From Lachnospiraceae bacterium (lineage in GTDB: Bacteria; Bacillota; Clostridia; Lachnospirales; Lachnospiraceae), in NCBI GenBank assembly GCA_004552595.1, contig SFNX01000003.1, positions 1 to 42,837 on the forward strand: a stretch of DNA of 42,837 bases, given 5' to 3'. Below are positions 31,851 through 39,652 of the stretch, piece after piece. Made by a program: the position numbers and the translations under genes. Each line of letters starts with the position of its first letter. Position 1 is the first letter of the stretch. The notes beneath the pieces were generated by a model, which saw only the letters and a program-made list of their open reading frames with translations, did no database searches and was not told where the DNA came from.

Positions 31851-32852
31851 TTAAATGTTAATTTTTGCACTTATTTTTCCGTTAATATCTGCTTCTTTAA
31901 AGGTTGCACACTGTAAAATTGTTGTTGTTACTTCTTTGGCCTTTGAACTTCCGTGTGTTTTAACTACTAAACCGTTAAGTCCAAGTAAAGGGGCTCCGCC
32001 GTACTCTGATGCATCGAACTTTTTCATAGTTTCCTTAAGTGCCGGCTTAACAAGTAATGCGCCTAATTTGGATCTTATGCTTGTCATAAGTCCTCCTTTA
32101 ATTACTTTAAGAAGCGTCGAGCCCACACCCTCGTAAAGCTTTAAAATAACATTTCCAACAAAGGCTTCGCATACTATTACGTCACATACTCCTTTTGGAA
32201 TGTCTCTTGCTTCAACCGAACCGATAAAATTAATGTCAGGACAGTTTTTAAGAAGTGGGAACGTCTCCTTAACGAGCATATTTCCCTTTTCTTCCTCCGC
32301 TCCGATATTGACTATTCCGACACTTGGATTTTTAATGCCCATAACGTGTTCCATATATATAGAACCCATTTTGGCAAACTGTACAAGCTGATTAGGCTTT
32401 GCATCAACATTAGCGCCGCAGTCGACAAGAATGGATACTCCTTTCTCTGTAGGAATAAGCGGTGCCAAAGGAGCTCTGTCAACTCCTTTTATTCTTCCGA
32501 CAAGTATCTGCCCTCCGACAAGAACAGCACCTGTTGAACCCGCTGATACAAAAGCATCACAAACGCCCTCCTTAACAAGATTCATTCCTCTGACAATTGA
32601 TGAATCCTTCTTCCTTCTGATTGCATTAACAGGCGGCTCAGCCATTTCTATAACTTCGCTGCAGTGAACAATCTCAAGTCTGTCAGATGAAAATATTGGA
32701 GCAACATTATCCATGCATTCCTTTATCTTTTCTTCATCTCCTAAAAGATAAATCTTAATTGAATCATTAAGCTTTAATGCATCGAGTGCGCCTTTTATGA
32801 CTTCTAAGGGTGCATTGTCACCACCCATAGCGTCAAGTGCAACATTAACCAT
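31851..32852 (-). CDS. plsX: Phosphate acyltransferase PlsX
   Basis: Converts acyl-ACP to acyl-phosphate, the first step of the PlsX/PlsY route to phosphatidic acid. 333 residues starting VNVALDAMGGDNAP, the family hallmark; also EVIEMAEPPVNAIRRKKDSS, VSAGSTGAVLVGG and VDCGANVDAKP. The ATG at 32852 is preferred to the GTG at 32864, which overlaps the AGAAAGGTG ribosome-binding site. First gene of plsX-acpP, with an extended-minus-10 promoter about 40 bases upstream. Confidence 0.96.
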   Translation of the reverse strand: MVNVALDAMGGDNAPLEVIKGALDALKLNDSIKIYLLGDEEKIKECMDNVAPIFSSDRLEIVHCSEVIEMAEPPVNAIRRKKDSSIVRGMNLVKEGVCDAFVSAGSTGAVLVGGQILVGRIKGVDRAPLAPLIPTEKGVSILVDCGANVDAKPNQLVQFAKMGSIYMEHVMGIKNPSVGIVNIGAEEEKGNMLVKETFPLLKNCPDINFIGSVEARDIPKGVCDVIVCEAFVGNVILKLYEGVGSTLLKVIKGGLMTSIRSKLGALLVKPALKETMKKFDASEYGGAPLLGLNGLVVKTHGSSKAKEVTTTILQCATFKEADINGKISAKINI

Positions 32853-32890
32853 TTTATTATGCACCTTTCTTACAAATAAAAACCTTTTGT

Positions 32891-32899
32891 ATTATACCA
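32891..32899 (-). promoter_or_regulatory. Extended minus-10 promoter of plsX-acpP
   Basis: Minus strand TGG plus a perfect TATAAT (32899-32891). The minus-35 position falls in the T-run of the preceding tRNA terminator (TTTTTT at 17-base spacing), so recognition probably relies on the extended minus-10. Predicted start near 32884. Confidence 0.7.
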
Positions 32900-32932
32900 T
32901 AACGATATTACAAAAAAAAAGATAAAATAAAA

Positions 32933-32954
32933 GGTTATGCTTTTATGCATAACC
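32933..32954 (-). terminator. Intrinsic terminator after tRNA-Leu
   Basis: 8-bp stem GGTTATGC/GCATAACC with loop of six, followed on the minus strand by TTTTATTTTATC and a long T-run. It lies nine bases after the tRNA 3' end. Confidence 0.88.
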
Positions 32955-32962
32955 CTAGTATT

Positions 32963-33045
32963 TGCAGGAGATGGGACTTGAACCCACACATAGTCACCTA
33001 CGTCAGATTTTGAGTCTGATGCGTCTGCCATTCCGCCACTCCTGC
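32963..33045 (-). tRNA. tRNA-Leu (anticodon CAA)
   Basis: 83-base class II tRNA. Acceptor stem GCAGGAG/CTCCTGC, D-stem GCG/CGC, anticodon stem TCAGA/TCTGA with loop CTCAAAA (anticodon CAA, reads UUG), a long variable arm as expected for leucine, and T-arm with loop TTCAAGT. The discriminator base is A; CCA is not encoded (AAT follows). It starts 13 bases after the stop of the lysA-type gene and is followed by a terminator, so it is probably cut out of that mRNA. Confidence 0.95.
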
Positions 33046-33058
33046 CGACTGTCCGATT

Positions 33059-34327
33059 TTAACACAATCCTTTGATGATGTCAAAGCAGTCAAATGTAGC
33101 AAAGTAATCTTTAACAGTCTCTGCTCTTCTTATTAATTCAACACTGCCGTCTTCCTTTAATAGAAGTTCGGCTGATTTTAGCTTTCCGTTATAATTATAT
33201 CCCATTGAATATCCGTGTGCTCCGGTGTCATGAATATAAAGATAGTCTCCGATTTCAATTAATGGAAGTTCTCTGTCAATTGCAAATTTATCATTGTTCT
33301 CACAGAGCGAACCTGTAATATCATAAATATGGTCCTTATTTTCATTCTCTTTACCAAGAACAGTAATATGGTGATAAGCTCCATACATTGCAGGACGCAT
33401 TAAATTAACGGCACATGCATCACATCCAATATAATTTTTGTATGTGTTCTTCTCATGGATAGCCTTTGTTACAAGTGCACCGTGAGGACCTGTAATGAAA
33501 CGTCCCATTTCAGTATAAATACTTACATCATTAAGTCCTGCCTTTACAAGAATCTCATCATATACTCTCTGAACATTCTTACCAATCTCAAAAATATCAT
33601 TTTCATCCTGATCAGGTCTGTATGCAACACCTACTCCACCTGATAAATTTATAAAGCTTAAAGAAATACCAAGCTTGTCCTTTAATTCAACAGCTATCAT
33701 AAATAACTGCTTTGCAAGGTCTGCATAATAATCATTTGTACATGTATTACTTGCAAGAAAAGCGTGTAAACCAAAGTATTTAACACCTCTTTCCTTAAGC
33801 ATTTTATAGCCCTCAAAAAGCTGAGCCTTAGTAAATCCGTACTTTGCATCTCCCGGATTATCCATAATTCCGTTACTTAATTCGAAAACTCCGCCCGGAT
33901 TATATCTTAAGCTCATTGTCTTAGGTAATTCACCTATTGTCTCTTCGAGAAATTCAATATGAGTAATATCATCAAGGTTAATTATTGCACCAATTTCATT
34001 TGCATAAGAGAATTCTTCTCTTGGAGTATCATTTGATGAAAACATTATCGAACTGCCATCAAAATTAAGTTCTTTTGCAAGCATAAGCTCTGACATTGAT
34101 GAACAGTCTGCACCGCATCCGTATTCTTTCATAATATTTATTAAAAACGGATTTGGATTCGCCTTAACTGCAAAGTATTCCTTAAATCCCTTATTCCATG
34201 AAAATGCATCTTTTACATCTTTAAGCTTCTTTCTTAATCCTTTTTCATCATAAATATGAAAAGGCGTAGGATAAGTTTTTACAATCTCTTCAATCTGTTC
34301 CTTTGTTACAAATGCTTCTTTCTTCAT
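33059..34327 (-). CDS. lysA: Diaminopimelate decarboxylase-type PLP enzyme
   Basis: Fold-type III (alanine-racemase-like) decarboxylase of 422 residues, predicted to convert meso-diaminopimelate to lysine. The PLP lysine is K55 in YFAVKANPNP; the Gly-rich phosphate site is NLSGGVGVAYRP, and GSLCENND matches the CESxD active-site motif of DAP/ornithine decarboxylases. HDTGAHGYSMGYNYNG near the C-terminus is also typical. The ATG at 34327 follows AGAGGAG; the open frame extends to 34423 but would overlap the upstream gene. It is divergent from standard LysA, so a related decarboxylase (for example carboxynorspermidine or ornithine type) cannot be excluded. Confidence 0.82.
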   Translation of the reverse strand: MKKEAFVTKEQIEEIVKTYPTPFHIYDEKGLRKKLKDVKDAFSWNKGFKEYFAVKANPNPFLINIMKEYGCGADCSSMSELMLAKELNFDGSSIMFSSNDTPREEFSYANEIGAIINLDDITHIEFLEETIGELPKTMSLRYNPGGVFELSNGIMDNPGDAKYGFTKAQLFEGYKMLKERGVKYFGLHAFLASNTCTNDYYADLAKQLFMIAVELKDKLGISLSFINLSGGVGVAYRPDQDENDIFEIGKNVQRVYDEILVKAGLNDVSIYTEMGRFITGPHGALVTKAIHEKNTYKNYIGCDACAVNLMRPAMYGAYHHITVLGKENENKDHIYDITGSLCENNDKFAIDRELPLIEIGDYLYIHDTGAHGYSMGYNYNGKLKSAELLLKEDGSVELIRRAETVKDYFATFDCFDIIKGLC

Positions 34328-34346
34328 AATATTTCTCCTCTGGTTT

Positions 34347-35516
34347 CTATTCCAAAAATCCTTCAACTCCGCGCTTTGATCCGTCGGAAGTAAGATTTGA
34401 TTTTCCATCTGATGATTTTGCAATAATGTACTGCCCCTTAATCTGAGAGTCTTCGTTACTTGACTTTACCGCAACACCATTTTCAACCTTATAAGTATAC
34501 TTAACCGAAGCTCCGCTCTTTGCCACACCGGTTAAATTCATCGTACCGTTTTCATAGCCATCAACATACTCTCCGGTAATAACCTGCTTAGAAAGTCCTG
34601 CCTCTCCTATTTTATCTTTATAGAAATTTGATGTGGCAGTTCCTTTACCGTTTGGCTTATCATTTTTGAACTCACCTTCGAAAATATATGAGCCAATTGA
34701 TGAGCTTTCTGCGTATACAGCTCTTATGTATATTCCGTTACCGTTTCTAACATCGTCAGAATAATCCCCGTAGTAAAAATAACCGTCAGCATACACGGCA
34801 ATACCTTTTCCGCTACGTTTATTATTCTCATCCCTGTCTCCATAATAAAACGAGTTATCGCCGATAACTTCATCTACCATTTCGATGAATTCTTCGCTTC
34901 TTAACATCTCTTTTATCTTGTCCATATCGACCTTTTCAGCCTTGAACAGTTCAAGAAGCCTTGATAATTTGTCATTATGTGATTCTTCAAGAGCAATTCT
35001 CTCTGCTTCCTCTTGTGCTGCAGCCTCTTCTTCTGCTTTAATACGTGCTCTTTCTATCTCTATATTGTCGGCCTTAATCTTCATGTCGGTGTCATTTGTA
35101 TTAACGTATCCTGTCTGAAGAGTAAGAAGCAGGTTATCTTCATCTGAATTATTCTCATATATTCCTGCCATTCCCCAATATGCATTTGTATTTAAAGGAT
35201 TGTATGTCAAAGCATTCTGATATGCGCTTATTGCCTCCGGACCGTTTCCAAGTGTTCCGGCAAGCATTACATATGCATGTGCAATTGCTTCTTTTAATTC
35301 CTTGCTTTCGGGCTCATATTCCATAGCTTCATTGTACTTATCAATTGCCTCCTGATACATACTTAATTCCATCGCTTCATTTCCATCATTGATAAGAACA
35401 GCAATAGCATTATCATCAGAACGCATCACAGTTAAATAGTATGTAATAAAAATACCTGAAACCGAAAGTAGGACAACTACAATACCAATTATTATATTTC
35501 TAACTAAGTTATTCAT
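34347..35516 (-). CDS. Membrane-anchored TPR/MORN-repeat protein
   Basis: 389 residues, not a named family. One N-terminal membrane span (about 8-30), then two or three TPR-like helical pairs (about 40-140; AIDKYNEAMEYEPESKEL, AISAYQNALTYNPLNTNA), an Ala/Glu-rich coiled stretch (about 150-185) and MORN-type beta repeats (about 220-300; YYGDRDENNKRSGKG, YYGDYSDDVRNGNG, FEGEFKNDKPNGKG). The domain after the anchor is probably outside the cell. The start overlaps the ung stop by one base (TAATG). MORN repeats often bind lipids or act as spacers, so an envelope role is possible; nothing specific can be claimed. Confidence 0.8.
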   Translation of the reverse strand: MNNLVRNIIIGIVVVLLSVSGIFITYYLTVMRSDDNAIAVLINDGNEAMELSMYQEAIDKYNEAMEYEPESKELKEAIAHAYVMLAGTLGNGPEAISAYQNALTYNPLNTNAYWGMAGIYENNSDEDNLLLTLQTGYVNTNDTDMKIKADNIEIERARIKAEEEAAAQEEAERIALEESHNDKLSRLLELFKAEKVDMDKIKEMLRSEEFIEMVDEVIGDNSFYYGDRDENNKRSGKGIAVYADGYFYYGDYSDDVRNGNGIYIRAVYAESSSIGSYIFEGEFKNDKPNGKGTATSNFYKDKIGEAGLSKQVITGEYVDGYENGTMNLTGVAKSGASVKYTYKVENGVAVKSSNEDSQIKGQYIIAKSSDGKSNLTSDGSKRGVEGFLE

Positions 35517-36190
35517 TATATATTCTCAATCTGCCAGTCTATTTCACTAAGACCATTTGCTTTCAAAAACTCATTACACTTAATAAAATGATTGCAACCG
35601 AAAAATCCTCTATACGAAGATAACGGTGATGGATGAGGTGCCTCTAACACAAGCTGCTTTTTATTATTAAGCATTTTAGCCTTACTTCTTGCATTTGATC
35701 CCCACAACATATATACGATTGGCTTATCAAGTTCATTTAAAGCCATTATTGCCGCATCGGTAAATTCTTCCCAGCCTATACCCTTATGTGAATTTGCATT
35801 ATGTGCTCTGACCGTTAACACTGTGTTAAGCATAAGCACTCCCTGCTTTGCCCATTTTTCCAAATATCCGTTGTTCGGGATATAAAGCGAGAGCTCATCC
35901 TCAAGCTCTTTATAAATGTTAAGAAGTGACGGCGGTATTGCTACACCGGGCTTAACCGAAAATGAAAGTCCATGTGCCTGCCCCGGCTCATGGTAAGGGT
36001 CCTGTCCTAATATAAGCACTTTAACATCATTTATATCAGTCAAATTAAATGCGGTAAATATTTCCTCAGACGGCGGATATACAGTTGTCTTAGAATATTC
36101 AGAACGGACAGTATTATAAAGCTTTAAGTAATATGGCTTTTTAAACTCTTTTGAAAGAGCCTTTTCCCAGTCATTTATAAGTGCTGACAT
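35516..36190 (-). CDS. ung: Uracil-DNA glycosylase (family 1)
   Basis: Removes uracil from DNA. 224 residues: motif A GQDPYHEPGQAHGLSFSV (62-79) with catalytic Asp64, and the C-terminal DNA-intercalation loop HPSPLSSYRGFFGCNHF. VLMLNTVLTVRAHNANSH is the conserved uracil-binding block. It is linked by one-base TAATG overlaps to hisF upstream and the TPR/MORN gene downstream, so it is part of one tightly coupled operon although functionally unrelated to its neighbours. Confidence 0.97.
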   Translation of the reverse strand: MSALINDWEKALSKEFKKPYYLKLYNTVRSEYSKTTVYPPSEEIFTAFNLTDINDVKVLILGQDPYHEPGQAHGLSFSVKPGVAIPPSLLNIYKELEDELSLYIPNNGYLEKWAKQGVLMLNTVLTVRAHNANSHKGIGWEEFTDAAIMALNELDKPIVYMLWGSNARSKAKMLNNKKQLVLEAPHPSPLSSYRGFFGCNHFIKCNEFLKANGLSEIDWQIENI

Positions 36191-36945
36191 TATAATCTTA
36201 CCGAAACACCTTTCTTCTTAAGATATTCCTTAACTTCTGCTATTTCAAGCTCCTTATAATGGAAAAGTGAAGCCGCAAGTGCTGCGTCGGCCTTTCCTAC
36301 AGTAAGCGCATCATAAAAATCTTCTTTTGAACCGGCTCCACCTGATGCAATAACCGGTACAGATACATTTTCTGATATGATTCTGGTAAGCTCAAGGTCA
36401 TATCCTGCCTTAGTTCCGTCAGCATCCATACTTGTAAGAAGTATTTCTCCCGCACCAAGTTCGCATCCCTTTATTGCCCATTCAACCGCATCAATACCTG
36501 TATCAATTCTTCCACCATGTTTAAAAATATGAAAGCCGTCAGGTGTTCTTTTTGCATCAATTGCCAAAACAACACATTGTGCTCCAAATTTGTCGGAAGC
36601 CTCCTTTATAAGATCAGGGTTGTCGATAGCTGCTGAATTTACTGAAACTTTATCTGCGCCCTCTCTAAGGATTGCCTTAAAATCATCAACAGTTCGTATT
36701 CCGCCTCCTACTGTAAACGGAATAAAAACTTTTTCAGCTACAGCTCTTACCATATCAACAACAGTATTTCTTCTGTCGCTTGATGCAGTAATATCAAGAA
36801 ATACAAGTTCATCAGCACCTGCTTTATCGTAAGCGGCAGCTATTTCAACCGGATCTCCGGCATCTCTTAAATTTACAAAATTTACGCCTTTAACAACACG
36901 TCCGTTATGAACATCAAGGCATGGAATAATTCTTTTAGTATACAT
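36190..36945 (-). CDS. hisF: Imidazole glycerol phosphate synthase cyclase subunit HisF
   Basis: (beta/alpha)8 barrel that uses ammonia from HisH to make imidazole glycerol phosphate and AICAR. 251 residues. Catalytic Asp11 (IIPCLDVHNGRVVKG) and Asp130 (LAIDAKRTPDG) are present, as are the phosphate-binding loops (VGGGIRT, ASGGAGS). The start overlaps the hisH stop by one base. The AICAR it releases feeds the PurH reaction encoded elsewhere in this window. No other his genes are nearby. Confidence 0.97.
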   Translation of the reverse strand: MYTKRIIPCLDVHNGRVVKGVNFVNLRDAGDPVEIAAAYDKAGADELVFLDITASSDRRNTVVDMVRAVAEKVFIPFTVGGGIRTVDDFKAILREGADKVSVNSAAIDNPDLIKEASDKFGAQCVVLAIDAKRTPDGFHIFKHGGRIDTGIDAVEWAIKGCELGAGEILLTSMDADGTKAGYDLELTRIISENVSVPVIASGGAGSKEDFYDALTVGKADAALAASLFHYKELEIAEVKEYLKKKGVSVRL

Positions 36946-37553
36946 TATTTAATCTCAATAAAATTCTTTAACATTTTAAGTCCTGCATCAGAACTTTTTT
37001 CAGGATGATACTGGCAGGCAAATATATTGTCCTTTTCAACAGATGCATGAATAGTAACATTGTACTCTGTTGTTGCCTTTACAATTTTCTCATCCTCTGC
37101 CTTTAAATAGAAACTATGGACAAAATACACATAAGGGTCACTTTCTATTCCGTTGAATAGTCTTCCATCACCCTTTAACGTAAGATTGTTCCAGCCCATA
37201 TGCGGAATCTTTTTATATTCGCCTTCAGGTATTTTAACTATGCTTCCCTTTAGTAAAGATAATCCTTTGACATTTGGTGCTTCTTCACTGTTTTCAAACA
37301 TAAGCTGTAATCCAAGACATATGCCAAGAAAGGGTGTTCCCTTTTTACATACATCCTCTATGATAGGAACAAGCTCATAGTGTTCAAGCTTTCCCATAGC
37401 ATCTTTAAAGTTTCCGACTCCCGGAAGAATTACATGGTCTGCTGACATTATTATATTTTTGTCTCTTGTGATGATAGCTTCCTGACCTAAAAGTGTCATT
37501 GCTTTTTCAACACTCTTAATGTTTCCTGCATCATAATCAATTATTGCAATCAT
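36945..37553 (-). CDS. hisH: Imidazole glycerol phosphate synthase glutaminase subunit HisH
   Basis: Class I glutamine amidotransferase that feeds ammonia to HisF. 202 residues with the triad Cys79 (FLGICLGLQLMF), His183 and Glu185 (QYHPEKSSDAG); PGVGNF is the oxyanion-strand region. It overlaps the upstream acidic membrane-protein gene by 4 bases (ATGA) and hisF by one base, so HisH and HisF are made in equal amounts from one message. Confidence 0.97.
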   Translation of the reverse strand: MIAIIDYDAGNIKSVEKAMTLLGQEAIITRDKNIIMSADHVILPGVGNFKDAMGKLEHYELVPIIEDVCKKGTPFLGICLGLQLMFENSEEAPNVKGLSLLKGSIVKIPEGEYKKIPHMGWNNLTLKGDGRLFNGIESDPYVYFVHSFYLKAEDEKIVKATTEYNVTIHASVEKDNIFACQYHPEKSSDAGLKMLKNFIEIK

Positions 37554-39535
37554 TGTATTTCCGCCTCTTCAGCTGATATTACAGGATTGTCTATTTCGAC
37601 CGTCGTATCAGAGTAGCCCTCTTCCATTCCTTCAATAACACTATTGCTTCCGCCCTTTGCATAGGTGTTGATAATGTAGGAATATTCCTCAACGTCCTCA
37701 ATACTAATCCATTGTCTTGCTTTATCAATCGATACTCCGAACGAATTGTTAAGTTCATTTACTATCTGATAATAAATATCGTCAAGCTCATTTGTTACGT
37801 CAAGCTCGGATGCTTTTTCTGATAGCTCATCATATTTTTTCACACCTTGAACCAAAGCATTTAAAGCTTCCGGTTTCATATCAAGCAGCATGTAGTTATT
37901 ATATGAATCAAGCTTTCTTTCTTCCTGTAAAAGAGTAACCGTTCTGTCATACATAAGCTGTTCTTTTTCGCTTAAACTATGGCCTTTAAGAAGGCTGTAT
38001 GTCTCTTCATAATTATGCTGGTCATACTGCTCTTTTGCTTTCTTCTTGTCAAAAGCACTTGGCATTAAAAATGCACAAAGAGTAATAACAACGCCAAGCG
38101 AAAAACAGAGAATACATACCGGAATTACCTTCTTTTTCGGAAGCTTCTTCTTAGGAATTAAGGCTTCTTTTTCTTTCTGTTCAGCCTTTAACCTTGCTTT
38201 TTCAGCCTTTTTCTTCTCTTTCTCTGCTTTCTTTTTATCCTTTTCACTTGAAGGTGAGCCATCTTCATCGAGATCACCATCCGATGATAGAGCATCTTTT
38301 CCCTTCTTCTTATTCTTTTTCGTTTTATCCTTTTTCTTTTTCTTTGAATCTCCTGCTTTCTCTAACTCAGCCAAAATTGTATCGTTTTCTGAAGCACCTT
38401 CAATAGCAATATCTACAGCCGACTCTTCAAATTTGACTGATGTATCAGCTTCGAGCTCATCATCATCAGATGCAACAAGTACATCAAGAAGTCTTGCAAA
38501 AAATCCTTTTCCTTTTTCTTTTATCTCACCTGATTCTTCTATATCAGCATCTTCTTTTGATTTTTTACGTCTTTTCTTTTTCTTCTTTTTATTCTTATTA
38601 TTATCTGCTTCGTCAAGCAGAATATCTTCCATTCCATCAAATAATTCTTCATCAGAAAGCATTCCGCTTGTGAAGTCCATATCGTCATTCAGGCTTTCAT
38701 CTACCGGAATATTATTTTCGTCCTTAATAAGAATATCCCCTATCTCGGACATATCTTCATCTTCGCTTTCTGATAACATATCTTCAAGCTCTACTTGAAT
38801 CTCCTCATTCTTTTTGTCAATTAGGGCTTCTTCCTTACCCATATTCTCTATATCCTGAAGCAAAGCTGCTATATCTTCATCTTCAAGAGTCTCTTCATTG
38901 AATATGTTTTCTAATCCCGTATTACCTAATTGTTCATCAAGCGTTTCATCAAGTGAAGGCATTTCATCAGGTGAAGGGCTTTCATCAGGAGAAGGGCTTT
39001 CATCAGGAGAAGGGATTTCAATTTCTTCCTTGGAAGTATCGTCAACTTGTTCTATATTAGGTAATGTTTCTTCATTAAGTATTTCTTCAAATGAAATATC
39101 TTCAGGCTGAACTTCTTCTTGAAATATTTCATCCTGAATAGGCTGATTATCTGAAACTTCATCCGGCACCATTTCTTCATCCATATCAATCACTGTTTCT
39201 GCTATGTCATCATCAGCAGCAACAGGAATACTTACCGGTATGCCCGATGTTATTGACATTTCCTCATCATTTTCATAAACATCTTCAGGAATATCAAGTA
39301 ACGGAAGGTCAGAGAGTAACGCATCGGCTTCATCAACTATAGATAAACTATCCGTATTAGTATCATCAACTATAGATAAACCATCCGTATCAGTATCATC
39401 AACTATAGATAAACCATCTGCATCAGAAACATCAGAAGGTTCAACAGGTTCCGCTGTCTCAATATCCTCTTCTATTTCATTAAGTCCCGAAACGCCTCGT
39501 AATAATTTATCTAAATATTCTTCTGTAGCATTCAT
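37550..39535 (-). CDS. Large acidic, repeat-containing single-pass membrane protein
   Basis: 661 residues, no recognised family. Residues 1 to about 310 are extremely rich in Asp/Glu with short tandem repeats (DGLSIVDDTDT type; PSPDES type). Residues about 310-468 alternate acidic patches with Lys-rich runs (KKKKKKRRKK, KKKKKDKTKKNKKKGK). One membrane span follows at about 470-491 (VIPVCILCFSLGVVITL), then about 170 helical residues with TPR-like character (YDQHNYEETYSLLKGHSL, LLQEERKLDSYNNYM). Topology is probably cytoplasmic disordered N-terminus, outside C-terminus. A promoter and GGGAG site precede the ATG. It overlaps hisH by 4 bases. A role in envelope or cytoplasmic scaffolding is a guess. 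Confidence 0.75.
   Translation of the reverse strand: MNATEEYLDKLLRGVSGLNEIEEDIETAEPVEPSDVSDADGLSIVDDTDTDGLSIVDDTNTDSLSIVDEADALLSDLPLLDIPEDVYENDEEMSITSGIPVSIPVAADDDIAETVIDMDEEMVPDEVSDNQPIQDEIFQEEVQPEDISFEEILNEETLPNIEQVDDTSKEEIEIPSPDESPSPDESPSPDEMPSLDETLDEQLGNTGLENIFNEETLEDEDIAALLQDIENMGKEEALIDKKNEEIQVELEDMLSESEDEDMSEIGDILIKDENNIPVDESLNDDMDFTSGMLSDEELFDGMEDILLDEADNNKNKKKKKKRRKKSKEDADIEESGEIKEKGKGFFARLLDVLVASDDDELEADTSVKFEESAVDIAIEGASENDTILAELEKAGDSKKKKKDKTKKNKKKGKDALSSDGDLDEDGSPSSEKDKKKAEKEKKKAEKARLKAEQKEKEALIPKKKLPKKKVIPVCILCFSLGVVITLCAFLMPSAFDKKKAKEQYDQHNYEETYSLLKGHSLSEKEQLMYDRTVTLLQEERKLDSYNNYMLLDMKPEALNALVQGVKKYDELSEKASELDVTNELDDIYYQIVNELNNSFGVSIDKARQWISIEDVEEYSYIINTYAKGGSNSVIEGMEEGYSDTTVEIDNPVISAEEAEIQ
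38944..39015. repeat. Four tandem 18-bp coding repeats
   Basis: Units at 38944, 38962, 38980 and 38998 of the form TTTCATCAGGAGAAGGGC with a few changes, encoding PSPDES-like hexapeptides in the acidic protein. In-frame, so prone to length change without frameshift. Confidence 0.9.
39331..39429. repeat. Three tandem 33-bp coding repeats
   Basis: Units 39331-39363, 39364-39396 and 39397-39429 each begin CATCAACTATAGATAAAC and encode the 11-residue DGLSIVDDTDT-type repeat. The high DNA identity indicates recent duplication. Confidence 0.92.
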
Positions 39536-39571
39536 AAACTACTCCCAAAAACACAAAGTTTCACGAATAAA

Positions 39572-39600
39572 AGTTTACCACATTACAGTGTTTTAGACAA
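39572..39600 (-). promoter_or_regulatory. Predicted promoter of the acidic protein-hisHF-ung-lysA operon
   Basis: Minus strand: TTGTCT (39600-39595), 17 bases, TAAACT (39577-39572). Predicted start near 39565, leader about 30 bases with GGGAG six bases before the ATG. Confidence 0.6.
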
Positions 39601-39605
39601 TGAAA

Positions 39606-39633
39606 AAGTCGAATGGTTCTGCCCATCCGACTT
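39606..39633 (-). terminator. Intrinsic terminator of cheV
   Basis: 11-bp stem AAGTCGGATGG/CCATTCGACTT (one G-T pair) read on the minus strand, then TTTTCATT. It lies 19 bases after the cheV stop. Confidence 0.88.
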
Positions 39634-39652
39634 AATAAAATAAATATATAAA

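Noticed and set aside
32963..33045. tRNA-Leu considered as an attachment site of an integrated element
   Set aside because: No integrase, no phage or plasmid genes, and no repeated tRNA 3' end were seen; neighbours are housekeeping genes.
34328..34423. N-terminal extension of the lysA-type protein
   Set aside because: It would overlap the upstream stop region, does not resemble the family, and the AGAGGAG site points to the ATG at 34327.
38046..38798. A 250-codon plus-strand open frame rich in Ser/Phe
   Set aside because: It is the shadow of the Lys/Asp/Glu-rich region of the acidic membrane protein; the low complexity and absence of stops follow from that bias.
38944..39429. Short regularly spaced repeats considered as a CRISPR array
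   Set aside because: Units are directly adjacent with no spacers and are in frame inside a protein-coding gene.
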